Assembly: GCA_035048815.1 (NCBI GenBank) | Contig: JAUCBN010000062.1 | Coordinates: 6,334,001-6,398,000 of the forward strand | Reading direction: 5' to 3' | Length of the DNA: 64,000 nt | Source: Abelmoschus esculentus | Lineage: Eukaryota > Streptophyta > Magnoliopsida > Malvales > Malvaceae | Shown: in pieces, positions 55,366-64,000 of the stretch | How positions within the stretch are numbered: the stretch's first letter is position 1 | How the letters are laid out: the number at the start of each line of letters is the position of its first letter | The notes under the pieces: model-generated | Seen by the model: the letters and a program-made list of their open reading frames with translations, nothing else | Database searches by the model: none | Told to the model about the DNA's origin: nothing | Position numbers and translations under genes: made by a program

Positions 55366-56660
55366 TGTAACGACCCAGATTTGGGATCTGAGTATTGGGT
55401 TAACCCGAAATGTTGGACTCCAACATTTGGGCCTCATTGGGCCCCAGGTTTGTGTTTATGCCAGTTTTGGGCTTTAGGCTTTGGGCCTTGGTTTGGTGTT
55501 GGTCTTTAAGAGTTTGAATTGGGGGCATTTTAGTAAATACACTTTCGGGGATGAAAATGAGAAAGGGGTTTATGGTTTGGTATGATATCACCCTTTTTTT
55601 CCATTTTTCTCTCTTTCCTTTCTCATCTCAAGAAGAGAAACCAAGAAAAAGGTTTAATCTTTGTTGTGTGGGTTGAGAATCCCGGTTTTAAGCTGAATAA
55701 GAAGTTTTAGAGCTGTTAGAGATCTACCGAACAAGGTAAAAATGTGTGAGTTTGGTGAGAAGGAGATTTTTGAGTGGGTTTGAAGAAAAACGGGATGGAA
55801 GTTTGGAAGCCTAAATCTCAGTTTTTAGTTTCTTTTAAGTTCAAAGAATCTTCCCTAATGGCGTCTAATGGTTGGTTTGTCTTCCCTTTGTAGAGAAACA
55901 AGTGGGAGAGCATTCCAAGAGTTTTGGAAAAGAGAAATCTTGAAGGGAAAGAGGAGACATTTTTGCTATTGCTTTTGCTAAGGTTGGTACTCTCTAACTC
56001 TTCTTTGCATCAAACATATCATAAATAGGTTGGATTACTTGTGTATGAATGCATGATTGCTTGCTTGGTAGTTTAGGGATCTTTAATGGTGAAATTCATG
56101 TTAAGATGTTTGGTGGCTTAAAAATGATAACAAAACACCGTAAACATTCCCAGAATGTGTAGGAATGAATTAGGATCAATGGTTTAACTTTGGGGAGGGT
56201 TCTTAGAAATTTTAGGTAGTAGACCTGCATTTTTGAGCAAGCGTATCGATACAGTTGAGAGGAAAAATAGGCTATTGAGGCAGGTGTTTCAGAACGCCTT
56301 GCCCGAGTATCGAAACCCAATTTTATAGTAGTAAATCGTTTTGATACCCTCTTTGGGGAGTATTGAAGCAGGGGTCCGTATCGATACGGGTTGGTCTCAT
56401 TTGGTCTTAAGCCATCGTCTTAGCGTATTGATACGCGAGAGGAGCGTATCGGTATAGGGGCATTTCGATACCCTCTTTACAGGCGTAACGATATGCTTGG
56501 TAATCTGCCCAAGTTTTTAAGAGTTGGGTTTGGGGGTTTCGTAATTCATGATAAAGGTTCCAATGTGTTAATTAAGCCACTAGATGAATATTAAAACTTG
56601 ATTTTAGTAATAATGACTTTAATATATTGTTAAACGCTCGAGTCTTGGTTGTTGGCTTAG
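55366..56660 (+). mobile_element. LTR of the same 2.2 kb family, left part (split by Athila-like element)
   Basis: It starts TGTAACGACCCAGATTTGGG and aligns with 33991 onward: a GGGTTAACCCGA-like box, an internal GAGAAAGGGG...ATGATATCACCC box and the palindrome cluster at 56240-56500. It is interrupted at 56660 by the Athila-like element and resumes at 63650. Since the right end lies outside the window, it may be a solo LTR or the start of a full element. Confidence 0.75.
56240..56500. repeat. Cluster of GTATCGATAC palindromes (second LTR copy)
   Basis: GTATCGATAC or one-mismatch forms near 56245, 56307, 56338, 56381, 56423, 56446, 56467 and 56487, often in pairs as in 34836-35243. Individual sites differ between the two LTR copies, but the style of the cluster is kept. 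Confidence 0.75.
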
Positions 56661-57197
56661 TGTTGAGTGCCCAAAAGTACTATTTTTATTACCCATTTTA
56701 CTCTTATTATTTTTAGAATAAGTATAATATTAATTGCATAATTAGTCATTCATGCATATTTACATAATTTCTTTAATTATCATATTTAATTTATATTTTG
56801 GTTAAATTGCGTAGAAAAGGATATTGTGGTTGTGTGCTTCCTTATTTGTAGGATTTGATTCATTGGATGCCAATTTGAAAGAATCACAAGGAGATAAAGT
56901 TGACTTCAAAAGACATGGAAAGATTTTAGGAGATTGGAATTGATAAGGGAATTAAATATTTGAATTAATTTGAAATTTCTAAAGAGATAATTATCTCTTC
57001 ATCAAATTAATTCTCATCACATAATTTGACCAAGCAAGATCCTATAAAAAAGGAAGGTGTCGTCCAAAGCAGGAGGGGAGGCTGAATCAAGCGATTGAGA
57101 GAAAGGAAGAAAGGAGCTATAGTCTTTTTCATCTTTATTTTCTCTTGTTTTATTCGAGTGATGAGAGGATTATTTGTTGGATAACCCAGCTTAATAC
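56661..57197 (+). repeat. 5' LTR remnant with microhomology deletion
   Basis: Collinear with the 3' LTR from 62328 to the GGATA at 62844-62848, then jumps to the sequence after GGATA at 63418-63422 (ACCCAGC(T/C)TAATAC/CC). The deletion corresponds to 574 bp of the 3' LTR and leaves one GGATA (57179-57183). A second deletion right after it removes the LTR end, primer site and gag. Confidence 0.85.
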
Positions 57198-60100
57198 AAA
57201 GAGATGAGACCAATGAAATGGAGGAATCGAAAAATTTCGCGGCAAGTCCTGAGGCCTTGACATTGCCCTCTCTCAAATTCCAAACGAATGAGAGAATTGA
57301 GGACATTTGATTACCACCACCTTTTCCACAGAGGCTTCGATGAAAAAAGCAAGAATATCAATTCAAAAAATTCTTGGATATCTTGAAACAAGTTCATATT
57401 AATTTTCCGTTGGTTGAGGCAATAGACAAAATGTCGAGTTTAAAGGATCGAGGAAGTTTCATAATTCCATGCTCAATTGGAAATCACTATGCAGGGAAGG
57501 CACTATGTGATCTAGGAGCAAGCATAAATCTTATGTCAAAATCGGTTTTCCAACGATTGGGAATTAGAAAGGCTAGACCCATCATAGTGATGTTGCAGCT
57601 GGCCAATAGATCTTATGTGCATCCAGAATGGAATATTGAGGACATATTGGTAAGGGTCGATAACTTTATTTTTCTCGCTGATTTTATTGTTTTGGATTGT
57701 GAAGCAGACGAATTTGCACCCATCATTCTTGGGAGGCCATTTTGAGCGACAAGAAGGACTTTAATTGATGTCGAAAAGGGAGAACTTACGATGCGATTCA
57801 ATGATCAGCAAGTCAAGGCTCAACGTTTTTCACACTCTTAAGCATGCGAATGATCCAGAGGAATGCAAGATCATTCAAGCAACTATCGAATTCAATTTTG
57901 TAGTTGAAGAAGATATCCTTGAAAATTGCCTCGGCAATTGCATTGTCGAACCTGAAGAACATAAAGAACTTGAAAAACCAAACGATAAAGAACAAAACGA
58001 AGCAAATTGGATAGTTAGTCGTCTAGGTAAGCTCTTCGAGCTAATCGACTACTCAGGTAAAGGAGGTAAGATTTCAAAACCATCTATTGAGCAATCTCCA
58101 ATTCTTGAATTAAAACCATTACCAGGGCAACTGAAATATGCTTATTTGGGAAATAATGATTCATTGTCTGTTATAATTTCTTCTAAGTTGCAACCAAAAC
58201 AGGAAGAGCAATTTATTGACAAGTTAAAAAGGCACAAGAAGGCCTTAGGATGGACGATTGCTGACTTAAAAGGAATTAGTCCAGCGGTATGCATGCAAAA
58301 AATTCTTTTGGAGGACGATCATAAGCCATCAATTGAGACGCAAAAGATACTTAACCCGGCTATGAAGGAGGTTGTTATGAAAGAGATCATCAAATGGCTT
58401 GATACCGGTATTATATATCCTATCTCCGACAGTATGTGGGTAAGTCCGTTATATTATGTACCGAAAAAGGGAGGTTTGACTTTGGTAATCAATGAGAATA
58501 ATGAATTGATTCCAACTAGAACTGTTACAGGTTGGAGAGTTTGCATTGATTACCGTAAGTTAAATAAAGCTACTAAAAAGGATCATTTTCCTTTGCCCTT
58601 TATTGACCAAATGCTCGATCGTCTTACAGGAAAACCGTTTTATTGTTTTCTTGACAGATATTCAGGTTACAACTAGATTGCCATAACACCAAACGATCAA
58701 GAGAAAACGACATTCACTTGCCCATATGGAACATACACGTTTAGACGAATGCCGTTTGGATTGTGCAATGCACCAACGACTTTTCAAAGGTGTATGATGG
58801 TCATTTTCTCGAACATGGTGGAGGACTTCTTAGAAATTTTCATGGACGATTTTTTTTTCTTTGGAGATAGTTTCGAAAGTTGCCTCGACAATTTAGAAAA
58901 AGTTTTTAACAAGATGTGAAGAATCGGATTTAGTTCTCAATTGGGAGAAATACCACTTTATGGTAGATGAAGGAATTGTCTTTGGTCATAAGATTTCATC
59001 CAAGGGAATTGAAGTTGATTGGGAAAAAGTTGATATTATAGAGAAATTGCCACCAGCAACTTTAGTTAAAGGAATTCGAAGTTTCCTTGGTCATGTAGGT
59101 TTTTATCAAAGGTTCATTTCTAATTTTTCTAAAATTTCTAAACCTTTGTGTAATTTTCTTGAGCAGGATAAAACCTTTGATTTTGATGAATCATGTGACA
59201 TAGCATTTCAAAATTTAAAGAAGCAACTTGCCTCAGCACCTATTGTTGTCCCACCTGATTGGTCTTTACCTTTTGAAATTATGTGTGATGCAAGTGATTT
59301 TGCCTTAGGTGCAATTTTACGCCAACGAAAAGATAATATCTTTCATGTGATTTACTATGCTAGTAAAACCCTTAATGATGCCCAATTGAATTACACGACT
59401 ACGGAAAAGGAATTACTAGCGGTAGTATTTGTATTTGATAAATTTTGTTCCTATTTAATTAGTACTAAGGTAATTGTCCATACTGATCATTCGGCAATTA
59501 AATATTTGATTGCTAATAAAGATGTCAAACCTTATCTAATTCACTGGATTTTGCTTTTGCAAGAGTTTGACATTGAAATTAAGGATAAGAAAGGAATAGA
59601 AAATCAAGTGGTTGATCATTTGTCAAGGTTGGAGGAAGGAAACAATGAAGGCGACCCTTTGGAGATAGATGATGAATTCCCGGATGAGAAATTAATGATT
59701 GCCTCGGCAACACCATGGTATGCTGATTTTGTTAACTTTTTGGTTATTGGGACTAGCCTCTTTTATTTAAGCAATGTGCAGATCAGGTTATTCGAAGATG
59801 TGTTCCCGAGGAAGAACAACAAAATGTGCTTTGACAATTTCATTCTTTACCATATGGAGGTCATTTTGGAGGAACGCGAACTGCAGCAAAAGTCTTACAA
59901 TCCGGTCTATATTGGCCTACACTTTATAAAGATGCCCATGAATTTTATAAGCAATGTGATCGTTGTCAAAGGACGAGAAATATTTCCAAGAGACATGAGA
60001 TGACACTCCAAAATATCCTTGAGGTCGAATTATTCGACGTATGGGGTATAGATTCATGGGACCCTTCCCATCTTCTTTTGGTAATCTTTATATTTTACTT

Positions 60101-60950
60101 GTTGTCAATTACGTTTCTAAATGGGTTGAAGCTACAGCTTTTCCAAAAGATGATGCCAAAACCGTTTAGAAATTTTTACAGAAAAACATTTTCACACGGT
60201 TTGGAATGCCAAAGGCAATAATCAGTGATGGGGGAAAGCATTTTGATAATAAATTAATAGCCAAAATGTTGTAGCACCTTAGAGTTACACATAGAGTTGC
60301 CACGACATATCACCCACAAACGAATGAGCAAGCAAAAATTTCTAACCGAGAGTTGAAGAGTATCCTTGAAAAAGTGATGAATCCTTCTAGAAAGGATTGG
60401 TCTCTTCGAATTGATGATGCACTTTGGGCATATCGCACTGCATTTAAAACACCTTTAGGTATATCTCCTTATAGACTTGTCTATGGAAAATCGTGTCATC
60501 TACGGTAGAAATTGAGCATAAAGCGTATTGGGTGATCAAGATAATGAACATGGATTAGGAGAATGCTGGACAAAAACGTTTGGTGGACTTGAATGAGATT
60601 GAAGAATTTCGTGCTATGGCTTATGACAATAGGAGGATTTACAAGGAAAAGACGAAGCGTTGGCACTATAGGAAACTAATGCCACGACAATTCATGCCTG
60701 GGCAATTAGCTCTTCTTTTCAATTCCCGATTGAAGCTTTTTCCCTGAAAGCTTAAGTCAAGATGGTCCGGTCCGTTTGAAGTTGTTAAGCCATTTTCGTA
60801 TGGTGCAATGATAATCAAGTCCACTATTGATGGAAGAGAATTTAAAGTTAATGGACAAAGATTGAAGCACTACACCAATACCAAATTGGAGAACAACAAG
60901 GAAATGGTTACTTTAGAAGATGCACGATCATGCTCTTCTTTAGTATTTTT
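57198..60950 (+). pseudogene. Athila-type pol: protease, RT, RNase H, integrase
   Basis: Linker and protease 57374-57745 (LCDLGASINLM; FAPIILGRPF) with an in-frame loss of about 35 residues between IDKMSS and LKDRG compared with 11304-11450. RT 57765-58676 (EIIKWLDTGIIYPISDS, WRVCIDYRKLNKATKKDHFPLPF) ends at a TAG where relatives have Gln, then continues to FMDD (58839-58850). After a frameshift near 58900, tether and RNase H 58960-59640 (MCDASDFALGAIL, TEKELLAVVF, HTDHSAIKYL). Integrase to about 60950 (VWGID, SDGGKHFDNK, TNEQAKISNREL). Long open stretches (303 and 347 codons) suggest moderate age. Confidence 0.9.
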
Positions 60951-61524
60951 ATTTTTATTGCATTTTATTTTGAACTTTTTTTTGTTTTTTTTTTTGGTAT
61001 TTTTATTTTATGTTTTATCTTTATTTTCAGAATAATTATCTTCTCATGATTTGAATAATTCTTGTTTTGAATTTTGGGAAAAGATTCCATGATCAATGAG
61101 GATTTGATGGCAGATTTGGATAGACTTTAGTATGAGTTAAACTTTGAAGAGTTTAATTCCATAATTAACTCTAAAAATTACTTATATTTTTGGTCTATTT
61201 ATTTCCTTTTTATTTTTAGTCGAAATTCTTTCCTTCACTAATGATCTTTGTCAACTACCTTCACCATTATTATTTTCGTTTTTCTTGACAGGCAAGTGGA
61301 GTTGTGATTATATTGGACAGTTTAGATCCATTCGTTGTGATGATATGATCGCCACTTCACATGCCCAGGCAATCATTGTTGCTCAGGCAAGTACTGCTCA
61401 AGATAATGGAAAAGCATCAATGGAGGACTTCATCCACCGACACAACCACCACGATAAGGACAAAAAAGCTAAATCCATGGCAAGCAGGAAAGTACTAATT
61501 CAAGGTGACAACCTTTTCAATTAA
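60951..61524 (+). pseudogene. Pol-ORF3 spacer and ORF3 remnant
   Basis: A T-rich spacer, then only the tail of the third ORF (61285-61524: ATSHAQAIIVAQASTAQD, then DKDKKAKSMASRKVLIQGD). It corresponds to about 21460-26770 of the larger Athila-like element. The plant-transposon-protein domain is deleted. Confidence 0.6.
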
Positions 61525-62327
61525 CTCATTTGCATTTATTATTTTTATTTTTGCATGCATTGGGGATAATGCTCATCTCGAATTTGGGGGGTTTTACCTT
61601 TAATTGAATCATGATAGTTGCATTCATAATTAGTTGTTGCATATAGATTTCATAAATTATTTGCCAAGAATTTCATTTTGATATAATTGCTTTAAATTTG
61701 ATGGATAACTAATGATGAAATTTTTGTCATTGGACCTAATTGAAATAGCCTTTGATTTTTGTCTAGATTTTTTTTCTATGATGTTGAATTTTTTTACACG
61801 GTTGTGACTTTTTGATTTATAGAGACTTTGTGATTTTAGGTTGAATTTTGGGCATTTAATTTGGCATTTAAGAATAAAATTTAAAAAAATGGATAAGCAA
61901 TATCATTCTAAAGGTGCCCGAAACTGGCTCTAGTTTGTGTGCATTGACGAATCACTAGAGGTACCCAAAACTAGCTCTAGTTGATAAAATTAAAGGAATT
62001 GCTTAATTGCTAGAGGTGCCCGAAACTGGCTTTAATAAGATTAGAGATTAATGCCCAGACAATTATTGTTAAAACCTTTTTTTTCACATAGAATCTTGAA
62101 AGTTAACTTGTACACAACTACACAAACACACTTTGTCACGAGCATTATAGTTTGATTCTAAAAAATTTCTTTGTTTTTCGAAAAATTTAAAGGTGATCAT
62201 ACTTTGTGCCCCGGTTCTGAGGTTGGAAGTTAAATTTCGAAGCATGTCTGTGAAGATTGGATGCCTTGGAAATTAATTGTTAGATTTGCATTGCTTGAGG
62301 ACAAGCAATAGTTCGAGTTTGGGGGGG
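61525..62327 (+). other. 3' untranslated region with three stem-loops and polypurine tract
   Basis: Stem-loops of 26 nt at 61908-61933, 61955-61980 and 62010-62035, collinear with those of the element at 8133-28883. The polypurine tract GAGTTTGGGGGGG ends at 62327, directly before the 3' LTR, and is fully preserved. Confidence 0.85.
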
Positions 62328-63649
62328 TGTTGAGTGCCCAAAAGTACTATTTTTATCACCTTTTTACTATTATTATTGTTAGAATTAAGCATAATATTAA
62401 TTGCATAATTATTCATTCATGCATATTTACATAATTTCTTTAATATTATATTTAATTTATATTTCGGTTAAATTGCGTTGAAAAGGATACTGTGGTTGTG
62501 TGCTTCCTTATTTGTAGGATTTGATTTATTGGATGTCAATTTGAAAGAATCACAAGGAGATAAAGTTGACTTCAAAAGACATGGAAAGATTTTAGGAGAT
62601 TGGATTTGATAAGGGGATTAAATATTTGAATTAATTTGAAATTTCTAAGAGATAATTATCTCTTTATCAAATTAATTCTCATCACATAATTTGACCAAGC
62701 AAGATCCTATAAAAAAGGAAGATGCCATCCAAAGCAGGAGGGGAGGCTGGATCAAGCGATTGAGAGAAAGGGAGTAAGGAGCTATCGTCTTTTTCATCTT
62801 TATTTTCTCTTGTTTTATTTGAGTGATGAGAGGATTATTTGTTGGATACTTTTTCCCAGCCATGAACTAATTTAAAGTTGGCTTGGGTTATTCTATTTTA
62901 TGGATTGATTTAGTTTAAATTTTATCTAAGTTTGTGATGTGTTCTTAATTAAGGTTTACCTATTCTTGGTGTTAATTTGGTTTGCGAGAGAATTGGGAAA
63001 GGACCTCGATAAACGATTCATTGATCCACATTCGGGAGAATTGGATTCACGAAACGAATAGGTATGGTTCGATCCAAGTGCGAGAGAACTAATCCGAATT
63101 AGAGATAAATGCAGGATTTCAACGGCTAAAAGAAGCGCAAGAAAGTTGTTCACTTTTGATTTACGTAGGGATGTATCGTCAAAAGTTGTGCAATTAACAA
63201 CGTCTCAGGTTACGGATAACGGGGACCATTGAAGAACGCTTTGCCGAACCTTGAGGATAGTCGCTCAACTTGCCCGAGCAATTCCCTTAATTGCAATTAC
63301 CCAAGCATTCAGATGAATTGACTAGACAATATGACTAAGCCCAATTGCCGGAACAATTGAGTGGTGCGAGCACCCACTTACGAGGAAGAATTCATTCGAT
63401 CGTCATTCCATAATTCAGGATAACCCAGCCTAATCCATCTCATTGATTATTCTAATTTATTTTACTTGTTTATTTTATTATTTAATTTCATTTAAAAATC
63501 AATTCTCTAAACAATTGTGTCTTTACTTTTAGTGCAAGAAATTAGATTCCGGAAGAAGCACAAATCCCTATGGAGATGATAACTTTCTATACTATAACTT
63601 GAAACGTGTATACTTGCACGTATTTGAGAAGCACTTAAAACACGCAACA
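62328..63649 (+). repeat. 3' LTR of the deleted Athila-like element
   Basis: A 1322-bp LTR, TGTTGAGTGCCC...CACGCAACA, followed by CTTAG. The best-preserved Athila LTR of the window; it shows that the ancestral end was GCAACA. Confidence 0.93.
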
Positions 63650-64000
63650 CTTAGTCATAGCATGTTTTGATGTGAAGATCCTAGGTGATTCATTTGTGTG
63701 GTTGAGTCTTTGTGTGATGGAAATCTAGATACCCAAAAATAGTGTTGCAACACAAAGAAGACCATCCGACGTAACATTCCGGGTGATGTATTGAAGACTA
63801 TTACGGAATGGTGGTCGGCCACATTCGATGATGCTAAATATGACATTCCGAGCATGGGATTTGAGGTCGGTCAATCCTGGATGTAAGATCTTGATGTTGT
63901 GTAGACGTGGGGACTTACTCATAGTGTAGGATCCCAATGCTATGTGGACGTGGACCTCACTACCTTGTGTTTGTTTTTGGTTGACATGTCTATGTTGTGT
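63650..64000 (+). mobile_element. Right part of the 55366 LTR, running off the window
   Basis: Resumes the LTR interrupted at 56660 (GATGTGAAGATCCTAGGTG, related to GATATGAGGATCCTAGGTG at 35365) and continues to the window edge through the 'GTGATGTATTGAA' and GATGTAAGATC words. The end of the LTR is not included. Confidence 0.75.

Larger units (their letters stand above)
56661..63649 (+). mobile_element. Internally deleted Athila-like Ty3/gypsy element
   Basis: Target duplication CTTAG (56656-56660 and 63650-63654) and ends TGTTGAGTGCCC / CACGCAACA show a genuine insertion. The 5' LTR is cut down to about 540 bp. The primer-binding site and all of gag are gone, and most of the third ORF is gone too. 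Pol is the best preserved in the window, with FMDD intact. Length is 6989 bp. It cannot transpose on its own. It interrupts the 55366 LTR and is therefore younger than it. Confidence 0.94.

Noticed and set aside
58960..60003. 347-codon open frame as a functional gene
   Set aside because: It is the tether, RNase H and integrase part of a deleted Athila-like element; the frame is broken on both sides and has no start of its own.

Overview
The window is nuclear DNA of a flowering plant, probably a eudicot. It holds spliced genes with GT-AG introns, plant-type promoter boxes (telo-box, site II), and dense nested plant LTR retrotransposons of both superfamilies (Ty3/gypsy: Athila-like, chromovirus, probable Tat/Ogre-like; Ty1/copia). 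There is no rRNA, tRNA, CRISPR or prokaryote-type gene cluster. Only two host genes are supported: SAR1, the small GTPase of COPII vesicle budding (minus strand, 3 coding exons, 193 aa, intact), and RPL29/eL29 (plus strand, 2 coding exons, 61 aa, intact). They are divergent and form a small gene island at about 40.0-49.5 kb.

Left part (1-31.3 kb). 1-4313 is the remains of a minus-strand LTR element with a tRNA-Met primer-binding site. An Athila-like element truncated on one side (4314-7263, minus) lies against it. 8133-28883 is a full-length but dead Athila-like element (LTRs 8133-9458 and 27587-28883, target duplication AGTAT). Two copia elements sit inside it: 14319-19217 (plus, duplication GAGTT) and 21578-26561 (minus, duplication GAAAC, unusual TG...CT LTR ends). 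Then come an inverted-repeat MITE-like element (29416-29862) and a perfect solo LTR (30007-31316, duplication ATTTT) of the same family as the 4314-7263 element.

Middle (31.3-39.2 kb). A decayed chromovirus (gag, RT, RNase H, integrase, chromodomain; 33054-38804) is split by a 2.2 kb LTR of another family (33991-36195).

Gene island (40.0-49.5 kb). SAR1, then a copia element (43146-48745), then RPL29. The copia LTR carries TGGGCT, two telo-boxes and TATAAATA, the same kind of promoter module seen in front of RPL29, and its 3' LTR ends about 270 bp from the probable RPL29 start of transcription.

Right part (49.5-64 kb). A 3.3 kb solo LTR (51542-54841, duplication ACAAT) and a second copy of the 2.2 kb LTR family (from 55366, running off the window). 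The latter is split by an internally deleted Athila-like element (56661-63649, duplication CTTAG).

The most interesting structure is a set of three 26-nt stem-loops in the 3' untranslated region of each of three different Athila-like elements. They sit at about the same distance from the polypurine tract, and one stem shows a compensatory base-pair change. Other points are repeated loss of the reverse-transcriptase catalytic aspartates, a 58-bp tandem array in the copia element, and clusters of the palindromes GTATCGATAC / GTTTCGAAAC at four loci. Boundaries with matching target duplications are firm. Lineage names and divergence remarks are by eye and memory, without database search.
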